From Rhinopomastus cyanomelas (lineage: Eukaryota > Chordata > Aves > Bucerotiformes > Rhinopomastidae), in NCBI GenBank assembly GCA_013400115.1, contig VXBP01004478.1, positions 679,718-743,717 on the forward strand: a stretch of DNA of 64,000 nucleotides, written 5' to 3'. A program made the position numbers and the translations under genes. Every line of letters starts with the position of its first letter. Within the stretch, counting starts at the first letter, position 1. The notes under the pieces were generated by a model. The model made no database searches, was not told the DNA's origin, and was given only the letters and a program-made list of their open reading frames with translations. Positions 46,528 to 56,700 of the stretch are shown piece by piece.

Positions 46528-48012
46528 CATAGGCAGTATGGATATGGGCCAGCAGGTGCCACCTGGTCACATGTCTACACAATGATCCAATGGTCCATAT
46601 CCTCTCTTGTTCCTGGACATGGATTTCATCAGAAGTTACTGAGTCAGAAGAGACAACGAGATCGTTCTGGCTGTTCTCTGCTCCTACTCACCTCACAAGG
46701 ATGGACTTGTGCCTTTAAAAATCTTGTAGTCCTTAGCCATGTGCACCCATGTAGCTGTTCTTCTAAAGACTGCCTACAGATGCAGATGTTCCCCTCACTT
46801 TACAGCTCCTGCACAGAATATACTTTATCTTATTGTCTCACTAAGGCTGCATATCTGAGCATTCCCAGCAGGAGAGCTTTCAGATGTCTCAAAGCAGAGT
46901 ACTTTGGGCAATCCAGTGGGAGATGTGAGAGGTGAGCAGGCTTGTTGACAAGAAGAGTGAACTACCCAGACACCATCTCCTTCTTCCTCCCCAACACTCT
47001 GCTTTACTCAAGTCCCATCACCACATTTTTCTCTGCCAAGCACATGAGAATTAATTATTCTGTTCTAAATCCTTTTACTTTTATAGTTTTCATTTTGGTG
47101 TGTGGGTTTTTGTCAATGATCTGGTTCATTGGTCAAATGGAAAATGCAATTATTCTTATACCCTTAATCCGTGTGCCTTTGCTGCACTTATAGGATTGTG
47201 AGGGCACGAGGTAGTCAGGAGACAAAAGAAATAGGTAGTCTAAAGCATCCAGTGTGTTTTACATGGACTATTCTTCTGAAGGCAAACATGCCAAACCAAT
47301 GGATGCCATCTAGCTCAATTTACTAAACTTTAGGTAATGAAATTCCTGAGTTAGAGAGAAGAAAATATCTGAGAATATTGGGTCTGAAACGGGAGATTGT
47401 AGAGGTAAAACATTTTGTAGAATACACACTCAAAGAGTAGAAGTCCAGAAGGATCCACAAAGATCTTATCTTCTGACCTTTCGTGTACCTTGTGCAAAAT
47501 TGCCCCATCTTGTATTATTGTGCATTTGAGTGGAAAACACTACGGTGTCTCTTTCGGAAACAAAAAGCCATCTTAAGTTTAAACAGTTCCAACTGTTTGT
47601 AATTCAGCACAAGCCTTAACAGTTAGAAATGTGTAGATTGTCTGTGAGTCAGAATCTTTTGTTCTTGTTTCCTTCCCCACATAGATTCTCATAAAGTGAT
47701 TTATCCAGCCATGAACCTTCTCTTTGATAAGCAAAATGCAGTTATAAAGCAGAGCTTCACACCCTTCATTTATTCTCGTGGCTCCTCCCTGAATTCTGAT
47801 TTTCCAGCTGTTTTCTGAACACCTAGAGGAGGAAGCATATCCCCACCATAAATGAAACCATAACTTTTTGCCCTCGTGTCAGATATGTCCTTTGTCTATG
47901 TATCCCAGGATTGTTTTAGCCCTTTGGGCAATGCCAGCCTAGGCTTTTTTATTCAGATTGTCCTGTGCGATCTTCAAATTCATTTCAGACTGTAGTCTAG
48001 GTTACATTACAC

Positions 48013-48052
48013 CACCTATATATATGGAGATATATATAGAGAGATATATATT
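48013..48052. repeat. TA/GA-rich imperfect microsatellite
   Basis: Alternating TATATA and GAGATATATA words run for about 40 bp and have no regular unit. Confidence 0.7.
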
Positions 48053-48718
48053 CTGTCTCTTTTTATTCTTAGAGAGAAGTGTATATTTAACTCTCTTGCC
48101 TTGCATTTTGGCTGTCCAAGCACTGCTTAACATCATTCTCTTTATCAGTGACAGAGCCTGTTCGCTCTTCTCCAGCCTTAACATTGCGATCTGCAAATCT
48201 TATCTGGACTGACGTTATGTGTCCTTCCATGTCACAGGGAATAGTGTTACACACCTCAGAATGAAACCCTGCTCCCTGAAGGGATCCCAAGAAGCACACA
48301 CACAAAGATTATTCAATTACAGATATCTTTGGAGATCTATCAGCTCACAGGTTTTTTTAATTCATTCACTAAGTACAATTTTTCTACTTTAGTTTCTTAA
48401 TCAAAATGTATAACATCAAGTCAAGTATCAGCAGATTAATGCTGTTATTTTTATTGACCAGCCTTCCATATTATAAACAAATATTAATTTAGCTGAACAA
48501 GCCATCATTTTCAATAAGTCAGTGGGCAGGCATTAATAAAATAGCCATGCAGTGATGACACACCATAGCACAGGGAACAACTTGAATATCCATTTTCAGC
48601 CACTTGAAAAAGTTGGTGCATCAGAGCTTCCTTTATGGTGGCAGGAAGGTGTGAAGAAACCATGCCTCTCCAGCTGGAAAAGAACACAGGGGATACCCTG
48701 CGCTCATGGGAAGAGACT

Positions 48719-49116
48719 CATAGATTCATAGAATCATGGAATCATCAGGGATTGGAAGGGACCTCAAAACATCCAGTGCAATCCCCCTAAAACAGCAGGA
48801 TCACCTAGACCAAGTCACACTGGAACACATCCAAGTGGATTTTAAACATCTCCACTGAAGGAGACTCCACAACCCCCCTGGGCAGCCTGTTCCAGTACTC
48901 CATCACCCTCACTGTGAGGATATTCCTTCTGGTATTTGTATGGAACCTCCTATGTTCCAGCTCATACCCATTGCCCCTCTTCCTATCACTAGATGACACT
49001 GAGAAGAGCCTGGCTCCATCCTCCTGACACCCACTCTTCAAATGTTTATAGATATTAATAGGGTCACTCCTCAGTCTCCTCTTCTCCAAGCTAAAGAGAC
49101 CCAGCTCCCTCAGCCT
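48719..49116 (-). mobile_element. CR1 LINE, about 0.4 kb, young subfamily
   Basis: A 94-codon minus frame (48805-49089) reads MEKRRLRSDPINIYKHLKSG, RRFHTNTRRNILTVRVMEYW, PSVEMFKIHLDVFQCDLV and stop: the complete ORF2 C-terminus. The 3' UTR and three octamers lie at 48719-48745. It is truncated at the ERLRELGLFSLEKR block, like 54781 and 56312. Confidence 0.95.
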
Positions 49117-49152
49117 GAATCACAGCATCCTGAGTCTCTGTTTTTCCTGCAG

Positions 49153-49270
49153 GAAGCAGAACCCACGACAGACAAAATCTACCAGCCCTGTGATGACTTT
49201 TCAGACTTAATGCTACCTTCATTGCCTTTAGAGCAGCCAACACAGTTTGTTTCTGAGATACAGTCTAGTG
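49153..49270 (+). CDS. Candidate 118-bp internal exon (unidentified)
   Basis: A strong acceptor (CTCTGTTTTTCCTGCAG, ending 49152) is followed by an open stretch reading EAEPTTDKIYQPCDDFSDLM, then LPSLPLEQPTQFVSEIQSSG, and a good donor (GTG|GTAAGA at 49271). The stretch is 39 codons plus one base, so it would be a phase 0-1 exon; the frame stays open until TGA at 49285. I cannot link it to a known protein and see no partner exons nearby. It sits between a CR1 copy 36 bp upstream and the minisatellite 103 bp downstream. Chance is a serious alternative: a 64-kb window will contain some exon-like triplets of signals. Confidence 0.22.
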
Positions 49271-49372
49271 GTAAGACAGGTGCCTGAGAACCTCAGTTTT
49301 CTCCCGTCTTTCCTTGCAAAGCACATGGATGTTGTTACATCTGACAGTGGCAGCACAACTGCTCCTTTGTCA

Positions 49373-50010
49373 GTGTTGCAGCGGAGTGTGTTGCAGCGGA
49401 GTGTGTTGCAGCGGAGTGTGTTGCAGCGGAGTGTGTTGCAGCGGAGTGTGTTGCAGCGGAGTGTGTTGCAGCGGAGTGTGTTGCAGCGGAGTGTGTTGCA
49501 GCGGAGTGTGTTGCAGCGGAGTGTGTTGCAGCGGAGTGTGTTGCAGCGGAGTGTGTTGCAGCGGAGTGTGTTGCAGCGGAGTGTGTTGCAGCGGAGTGTG
49601 TTGCAGCGGAGTGTGTTGCAGCGGAGTGTGTTGCAGCGGAGTGTGTTGCAGCGGAGTGTGTTGCAGCGGAGTGTGTTGCAGCGGAGTGTGTTGCAGCGGA
49701 GTGTGTTGCAGCGGAGTGTGTTGCAGCGGAGTGTGTTGCAGCGGAGTGTGTTGCAGCGGAGTGTGTTGCAGCGGAGTGTGTTGCAGCGGAGTGTGTTGCA
49801 GCGGAGTGTGTTGCAGCGGAGTGTGTTGCAGCGGAGTGTGTTGCAGCGGAGTGTGTTGCAGCGGAGTGTGTTGCAGCGGAGTGTGTTGCAGCGGAGTGTG
49901 TTGCAGCGGAGTGTGTTGCAGCGGAGTGTGTTGCAGCGGAGTGTGTTGCAGCGGAGTGTGTTGCAGCGGAGTGTGTTGCAGCGGAGTGTGTTGCAGCGGA
50001 GTGTGTTGCA
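49373..50010. repeat. 15-bp minisatellite, 42 identical units
   Basis: The unit GCGGAGTGTGTTGCA repeats 42 times without a single change from 49381 to 50010, preceded by the last 8 bases of a unit (49373-49380) and followed by a degenerate one (50011-50022). The unit is 60% GC with G 7, C 2, A 2, T 4, so one strand is strongly G/T-rich. Because 15 is divisible by three and no frame of the unit contains a stop, all six frames stay open and encode pentapeptide repeats: V-L-Q-R-S, C-C-S-G-V and V-A-A-E-C on plus; C-N-T-L-R, A-T-H-S-A and Q-H-T-P-L on minus. The long frames over it (up to 273 codons) are a by-product of the repeat and are not called as genes. Confidence 0.98.
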
Positions 50011-50021
50011 GCAGAGTGTTG

Positions 50022-50065
50022 CTGGTTGGAAGGGACCTTGAAAGACCATCTAAGTCCAACTCCCA
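50022..50065 (-). mobile_element. CR1 LINE 3' tail abutting the minisatellite
   Basis: GGTTGGAAGGGACCTTGAAA and CCATCTAAGTCCAAC are the minus-strand start of a CR1 3' UTR. Where the terminal octamers should stand, the 15-bp array begins instead. The fragment is lost after about 45 bp. Confidence 0.8.
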
Positions 50066-51934
50066 TACACATCTTCAACCTAAAGGCTTGAGGTATGGAG
50101 GAAGGCTAACAACTAAAAGAAGGTGATTAAGCTATTATCAAGAATCCAGATGTGTAGAACCAATACATCTGTTTCAATAGATAGACCAAAGAACATTTTG
50201 CCTGTGTGGAGAACGTGAGATAATCATAATTAAAATATGCAACCTAGGTGCCTTAAGCAGCAGGAGTCACAGACTGAATGAGCAGAACTTTTTTTTGACC
50301 TTTTTATCAAAAGCTTGTTCTTGTATCTTGCTGTGTGTCCTGGTTCATAACCTGAAGTGTTTAAGGACTGGTTTAAATGTAAGTGTATGAGCAAGGCCAG
50401 CGCTGTCCATGGGACTTGCTCTGTCATCCGTGCATGAGTGGTCTGCTGGAGCAAAGGTAACATGTTCAGCTTCTTGTAAGATCAGGTGCTATGACAATGT
50501 CTGGCTCCTGGTGAATTGTAAGTTTAATCGCTCTGCAAAGTATTTCTCTTGTGGTACCAATTTCAGGACAGCTATTGATTTTACATCTTTCAAAAGCTTT
50601 TCCTGCTGCAATTATGACCATACTTTCTTGTTCGCCTGAATATAACATGAAATAGGTATCTGCCAGAACAAGCTTAAGTAGATACAAGAGATCCTCATGA
50701 GTTCTTCAATTACTTCCCATGTGCTGTTATGTGGAATTATTCAGTTATAAATATCCTATAATGCAATGACTAAAGTTTGATTAGCTGCATACTGTTGGGT
50801 TTTTTTTAAAATATAATAAGTGAGGCATGCTGCATGCTGTTTGTTACACATCTACAAGGGATTGTTCCTCAGGAACTGAACACATTGTTCTCTTTTTTTG
50901 TTTGTTTGGTTTTTGTTTAGTAATCTTTTCCTTTTGTGATCTCCAGCACTGTAATCCCTTTCTTTCTACATCCTGTGGATTAAGTCTTCTTTTCCAGCAT
51001 GATAGACTTTTAATAACTTAATGACTAGGTGTCTGGAAAATCCCTTTCCTATATTATAAATAACAATATGTAGTCCTCAGAGAACACTGAGAATGTTAAA
51101 TCAGCATTACTCTTGCTGTTTATCATATAAAAAATACCCCAAACTGAAATTTAATTAGAGCCTCATGTTCAGCTGTGGACCATGAAATTAGTGGGTAATA
51201 GCAATGTACTATTACCACCACTTGCACTAAAGGCTCAGGACTAAAAATTATCAAAACTTGTTTTTATAAACTGGCTTCACATACTGCCTGACTCATGGCT
51301 GCATTACATTGAAAACAAACAGGTGCAAAGTCAAAGCTACCTTGATATCAGCTATTTGTTAGTGGAAAGACTTTATACTTGGCCCTTAAAAAGGGAGGTT
51401 TTTTGTGTTATTTATTTTTTAGTATTTTATTGTGACTTTGATTTGTATATTATACTCTAGTGCTGTGTCACTTGATAGGAAGTACCTGCAGACAGGGGTG
51501 AGGACCAAATCAGATTAGTTCAAAGTATGTATATCTCAGATAATGAGTGACCTCCAAGGTATGCTCCAGACTTACATAGGGATGACCTGCACAGGAATGT
51601 CCTTCTCATTGTGTCCTACGCTGCCCCAAGGCCTCTCAAGGTCAGTCATACCACTGCTTCACTGCACAGCAGCCAGAGCAGAGCAGGTGCCCACCTTTGT
51701 GAAAGCCTAAGTCGAGAGGGGTGGGAAGCCATGGCCAGCTCCACTGCTGAGCAACTGTGGCAGGGGGACAGGAAAGAAGCATAAGCAGCCTATGGGCCAG
51801 TGTTCACTCATGAAACACTGTATATTTTCTATTTCACTCTCATGCATTTAAGCAGAAAGTGTTGAGATTCTGGTTTGAGAGGAGCAGGAATTAAATTGGT
51901 CTCCTCTGTTCTGATTTGACTGACTCTATCCCTG
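50066..51934. other. 1.87 kb of unique DNA
   Basis: No repeat or gene was recognised. T-rich runs occur at 50800-50810 and 50891-50920. Confidence 0.5.
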
Positions 51935-52028
51935 ACTCACTCTATGACTTGGTCTAGGTGATCCTGCTGTGGCAGGGGGATTGGACTAGATGAGCTTTCA
52001 AGATCCCTTCCAATCCCTTATGATTCTA
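51935..52028 (+). mobile_element. CR1 LINE 3' UTR-only copy with chimeric 5' junction
   Basis: The young-type UTR starts at GACTTGGTCTAG (the ORF2 stop) and ends in one octamer. Immediately upstream, CTATCCCTGACTCACTCTAT resembles the tail end of a different CR1 type. Almost the same junction occurs at 63613-63640. Confidence 0.9.
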
Positions 52029-53034
52029 AAGGGAACCCTTCACTAATGCTGATGAAAAGTCCAGTTGGCTTCTTGCTGGGACCAGCCATCTGTTAGATGC
52101 TAGGCTGAGTGTCCAAACTGAGGCCACTTTAACTTTAGTTCCAGCTTACTACTACAAGTATTCCCTGGTTAATGTATGAATAAGAAGAAATAAACTGAGA
52201 TCTATATGCAGCCTGCTTGTCTTTGATTAGCACACCCCACTGGAGCCCAGAGTGTTTTTGTTCCTCTCCCTCATCCGTTTGAACTTGGTTCATCTCCTTA
52301 ATTTTGCCTTCCCTGATTTGCAGTACCTGGAGCCATTGTCATCCTTTCTGTACATATAGTAGGCAACATCTAATGAGTTGCTATGAAATCCCTTCCTCTT
52401 TTGATCTCTGCAACCTTTTGTAGTAACTTTAAACAAGCACTATTCATCCCCAGAGCTGGTGTGATCTCACTGTGTTGTTTTGGGGGGTTTTCTGTGTGTC
52501 ACTGTTACTCCAAAGCTTAATTTTGTAGGTATTATTTCTCATCCAAACTCATTTCTTAAAAAAATTAAAAGTTGTAAAGGCTTTACTTTAACCTGCTTTA
52601 ATATGAACAAATCAAACAACAGAAATTCTAAAGACTAATGTGTATAAAACATTTAACTGCTTTTAAAGCATCCCCAGTCTGCCGGGTGCATGGTGTCACT
52701 GAACCTGAGGTACCCAGGAGATGTAAAATGAAAGGACTATTGAAAGAGGGGTAAATTTGATGAAGCCATAAAATTCAATGTGCATAAATCTAAGGCATAA
52801 TTCTGATCATATCTAGAGATGACAGAATTGAAATTCAAAGGTAAGAAATAGTGCTATGTGACATTTCTATTGCTCTGTGGCTCCAAAACCACTTTCTGAA
52901 TAGCAATTCTTGATGTCTTAAATAAACATTTTCCTCCCATGTTAAGCCCAAGTAAACTGAGGCAATGAGAAGTGACTTTTCCAATTGCAAATACAGAATG
53001 ATAGTTAGCCAGGCTGTAAAACCTCCACAGAGTC
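52029..53034. other. 1.0 kb of unique DNA
   Basis: Nothing was recognised. Confidence 0.5.
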
Positions 53035-53073
53035 TGGCTGGGATGGAGTTAATTTGCTTCACAGGAGCCCATA

Positions 53074-53735
53074 CGTCATGGTTTGAGTTAGAACAGAACT
53101 AATTCTGTTCAGGGACTTTACTTTTCAGATCAGTCTCGTACAAGTAACTGCACCTTCTGAAGTTAATGGCACTTTTGTGCAGTGTCTGCTTCTACAAGTG
53201 ACACCAAGGGCTGCTGTGCAGAAAGGCTCTTGCTTAAACTTGCTCCTGTGAAGATTGAGGTCACTGATGAATCTTGTGTGCCGCATTGGGGGGTGCAGCA
53301 AGTGAGAGGCTACACCTGTGGGGAGCAGTAGACAGGACAGGTGACAATGAGCTGACCAACATTGTGTTCCATCCCATATACATCACACTTGGTATACAAA
53401 GGTCAGGGTCCTTTCTTCATAGGCCAGCATCTGAGAAGGACTCTGTCCATTCTGACTTTGATCACAATCTGTACATTCCTGAATCCAGCTCCTGCATCAG
53501 GTTTCTATTGGCTGCTGAGTCCAGTCTGGTGATGGCAGCGTAATTGCCATCATGAGGTTGGGTTTGGTATTGGGTTTGTATACATTTCCTACTATCATTA
53601 TTTTCAATAAAGCTGTTTTAGTTTTCTTTTGCAATCCGTAACTCTCTTGTTCCTTTTCTATTCCCCATTTTGTGGCAGGAGATGGATTAATAGAAAGCAA
53701 CTGTCAATAGTCAAGTGGCCAGGCCAACCTCACCA
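53074..53735 (+). mobile_element. Solo LTR of a second ERV type, inserted in the older LTR
   Basis: This sequence of about 660 bp starts near TCATGGTTTGAG and ends near CCTCACCA. It contains a TATA-like GGTATACAAA (53391-53400) and a poly(A) signal AATAAA (53606-53611) followed by a T-rich U5. The 89-codon frame inside it (53274-53543) lies across U3/R and is not a gene. I recognise the block order from avian LTRs but cannot name the family. No target-site duplication is obvious, and no gag, pol or env sequence is present. Confidence 0.55.
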
Positions 53736-53953
53736 TGTGACGCTTTGACTTTGCTTTCTATCTAAAGAGTGAACACACCAGGGTTTTAGCAGATGCTGTG
53801 CTTGTGTAGTGTTGAGGCAATTCTTTTATCTCACTCTGTCCTGTGAATAGACTGGTGGTGGGCTAGAAACTTGGAGGAAGCACAGCCAGGGCACCTAATT
53901 TGGAGTGACCAAAGAGATATTCCTTACCATATGACATCTTGCTCAACAGTGAT

Positions 53954-54061
53954 GTCATAGAATGGCTTCGCTTGGAAGGGACCTCACAGATCACCTAGAT
54001 CCAGCCCACCTGCCATAGGCAAGGACACTTCTCACCAGACTAGATTGCCTAGAGCTCCAAA
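53954..54061 (-). mobile_element. CR1 LINE 3' tail inserted in the older LTR
   Basis: CATAGAATGG, TTGGAAGGGACCTCACAGAT and CCTGCCATAGGCAAGGACA are the minus-strand 3' UTR of an older CR1 type, ending with AGACTAGATTGCC. LTR sequence continues on both sides. Confidence 0.8.
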
Positions 54062-54336
54062 CAATAAAAACCTGGAGACAAGTGGAATGGTGATTGTCTT
54101 TCTGAGAAACAATTCTGAGCAATAAAGCCTTGCTTTTGTGGAAGTGACTAGACATCTGCCTGTCTAGGGGAAAGAGTGAATAAATTATTGCTTTCCTTTG
54201 CTTGTGTGGGCACCTTTAGCTTTCTGTATTAGATGCTTATCTCACCCCATGAGTCTTCTCACCTTCCTTCTATTTTCTTTGCATCCCACAGGAGAGGGGA
54301 GTAAGTGAGCCTGGATGGGTGTTTGGTGGTTCATCA

Positions 54337-54780
54337 GGGACTGCTATGGGTAGTCAGCGCTGCAACAGTGTTTTGCTCTGATACGTAGACTCAACTAACT
54401 TATAGTCAGCATCTGGGACTTCAGGCTTTGAAAAAACCTCATATTTTTAAAAAATATTGGATTAAGAGAAAGACAACATTTTGCTAAACAAACTGCGAAA
54501 CATAGAAAAACTTAGGTGAAGTTTGTTGATATCAGCTATCGAAGTGGAACAGTCAACCCATCAACCAGGAGCATGTTGATCGTCTAACCAATGGTCACAT
54601 ATGTTACGTTAAAACATTTCAGCGGAGGAACTTTTGCATAACACACTTCCCTGGAGTGCCAATCAGAGAGCATCATATATGTATGATTTGTGTACTTGAC
54701 ATATCGTCGTGTATATTCTCTGTTCCTTCAAAGCACAGACAAATAATAACAAAAAATCTATAATGAGGCAGTGGTGCAGA
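54337..54780. other. Unique DNA
   Basis: Nothing was recognised. Confidence 0.5.
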
Positions 54781-55188
54781 TCATAGAATCACTACAGATT
54801 GGAAGGGACCTTGAAAGATCATCTAGTCCAATCCGCCTGCAACAGCAGGATCACCTAAACCAAGTCACACAGGAACTCATCCAGGCAGGTCTTGAACATC
54901 TCCAGTGAGGGAGACTCCACAACCCCCCTGGGCAGCCTGTTCCAGTGCTCTGTCACCCTCACTGTGAAGAAGTTCCTTCTCAGGTTGATGTGGAACCTCC
55001 TATGTTCCGGCTTACAACCATTGCCCCTTGTCCTATCACTACATGACACCGAGAACAGCCCAGTTCCATCCTCCTGACACCCACACCTCACATATTTATA
55101 GATATGAATGAGGTCACCCCTCAGCCTCCTCTTCTCCAAGCTAAAGAGACCCAGCTCCCTCAGCCTCTCCTCATAAGGGAGGTGTTCA
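54781..55188 (-). mobile_element. CR1 LINE, about 0.4 kb, young subfamily (inverted partner 1)
   Basis: A 94-codon minus frame (54855-55139) reads MEKRRLRGDLIHIYKYVRCG, RRFHINLRRNFFTVRVTEHW, PSLEMFKTCLDEFLCDLV and stop: an uninterrupted ORF2 C-terminus followed by the UTR and octamers. The 5' truncation lies at the CTCCCTTATGAGGAGAGG point, the same as in the plus-strand copy at 56312. Confidence 0.95.
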
Positions 55189-56311
55189 TAAATTCACAAC
55201 AGCATTGAAACAAAAACCAGAGGAACCTGTCAGTCCGACTGCATTTTCAAGACAAAGGCAGAACAAGTGCTTGATAATAACTGCTCCCTTAAAACCCATT
55301 CTTGCAAGAGCTTCATTCTTCCAAGAGTTCAGTTTTAGATTAGAATGTTAAAGGGACATTTCCAGACTAATAAAAGCAAACAGGCCAAAACCATCCTTTC
55401 AGAAGGCGTTCCAATTTTATCACTATGATCTGCTGTAACTGAGGGATACTTAAAATATTACATTCAGTTTATTTTTGTCATGTTATTAAGAGCATTTTTG
55501 GTTTAATTAGTTCTCCTGTATTAATATATCTTTCAAAACCCAATGTAGGGTCAGTAGGTGGAAGAAAGAAAACCAATCAGTTCCATTCTCCCACTCAAGT
55601 TTTATTACAAGAATAAAATCCATACAGATGGCAGGAGGAGTGTCAAGTAGAGGTAAAATTTAATTTGAACAATTTTTGATTCACTGTGTTTCAGGCTGAC
55701 AGTGCTAGCACCTGGTTATTACTGTTAGACTGAAATAGTTCTCATTTTAAGATAACTTGCATAAAAACAGCTTCAATTTAAAATATTGCAGCACCTTTTA
55801 AAAATTTTCTTCTTCAAAGAAGAGCAAAAATTACTCTTCTTAATTTCTAGCACCATCCTTGGGGATCAAGAAGACTTTCTGAATCCAAGTAACCAACGTG
55901 GCTGCATCCAGAAAAGGCAGCAGGGTGGGAGATCGTCTGTATGGTCATGGAGGGCCAAGCACAACAGCATAAAGACTTAGACCAGCAGCACCTGCAAGCT
56001 AAAAAGAAAGAAATGCAGAAAGGAGGGCTGTGGGCTAAGCCCTTCTTGACACGGTGGGTCAGATGCAGTATGGTGCACCTCTGGGAAGGTCTACCTTCTC
56101 CTTTGGATTTACAAACATGTAGTACCAGCCTTGTTCAACACATGGGACAGTCTCTGACCCTCCTGAGTGGAGGATTGTAAGGCCTTTAAAAGATCTCAAT
56201 TTTGAACCTGAAGACCAAAGTCCTTTTGTAGTTGTTGGATAGGAAGAAGGCCAACATGACTGGAATGAGATATCTTTGCCCAAATTGTAATTGACCATAG
56301 CAAGGCACCAT
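55189..56311. other. Unique DNA between the inverted CR1 pair
   Basis: Frames of 64-79 codons at 55786-56298 show no family features. No repeat was recognised. Confidence 0.5.
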
Positions 56312-56700
56312 GTCCTCCCTTATGAGGAGAGGCTGAGGGAGCTTGGAGAAGAGGAGACTGAGGGGTGACCACATTAATGACTATAAATATTTGAAGAGTT
56401 GGTGTCAGGAGGATGGAGCCAGGCTCTTCTCAATGTCATCTAAAGTTAGGACAAGGGACAATGGGTGCAAGCTGGAACATAGGAGGTTCCATATGAATAT
56501 TAGAAGGGTCTTCTTCACAGTGAGGGTGACAGAGCACTGGAACAGGCTGCCCAGAGGGGTTGTGGAGTCTCCTTTACTGAAGATGTTTAAGACCTGCCTG
56601 GATGTCTTCCTGTGTGACTTGATCTAGGTGATCCTGCTGTTGCAGGGGGATTGGACTGGATGATCTTTCGAGGTCCCTTCCAGTCCCTAATGATTCTATG
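56312..56700 (+). mobile_element. CR1 LINE, about 0.4 kb, young subfamily (inverted partner 2)
   Basis: A 94-codon frame (56343-56627) holds MEKRRLRGDHINDYKYLKSW, RVFFTVRVTEHWNRLPRGVV and FKTCLDVFLCDLI with its stop. A small deletion removes the GLFSL codons upstream. The 3' UTR and one octamer end it. Confidence 0.95.

Larger units (their letters stand above)
45586..48718. other. Unique DNA around repeat copy B
   Basis: Apart from copy B and a TA/GA-rich microsatellite at 48013-48052, no repeat was recognised. The 171-codon frame at 46420-46935 is the longest non-repeat frame in the window, but it has random-looking composition and no gene context. Confidence 0.45.
53035..54336 (+). mobile_element. 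Older solo LTR, split by two later insertions
   Basis: This is the same family as 44411-44957. The left piece (53035-53073) has the GGCTGGGATGGAGTTAATTT start region. The right piece resumes at about 53736 with GAACACACCAGGGTTTTAGC, GTGACCAAAGAGATATTCC (53907 on), a poly(A) signal at 54179 with GAATAAATTATTG, a T/C-rich U5 and a CA end near 54336. Between them lies a second LTR (53074-53735), and a CR1 tail (53954-54061) replaces the TATA region. No retroviral coding sequence is present. The outer limits are approximate. Confidence 0.62.

Noticed and set aside
46420..46935. 171-codon plus-strand frame, with an AG|GTGAGC donor-like word at its end
   Set aside because: Composition is Ser/Cys/Tyr-rich and random-looking, no domain is recognised, and its start lies in a repeat whose other copy does not keep the frame.
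49373..50010. Regular spaced repeat resembling a CRISPR array
   Set aside because: The units are contiguous 15-mers without spacers, in an avian nuclear context.
49228..50126. Long open frames of 229-273 codons on both strands over the minisatellite
   Set aside because: They exist only because a stop-free 15-bp unit is repeated. Their ends fall in CR1 or unique DNA and no splice or promoter context supports them.
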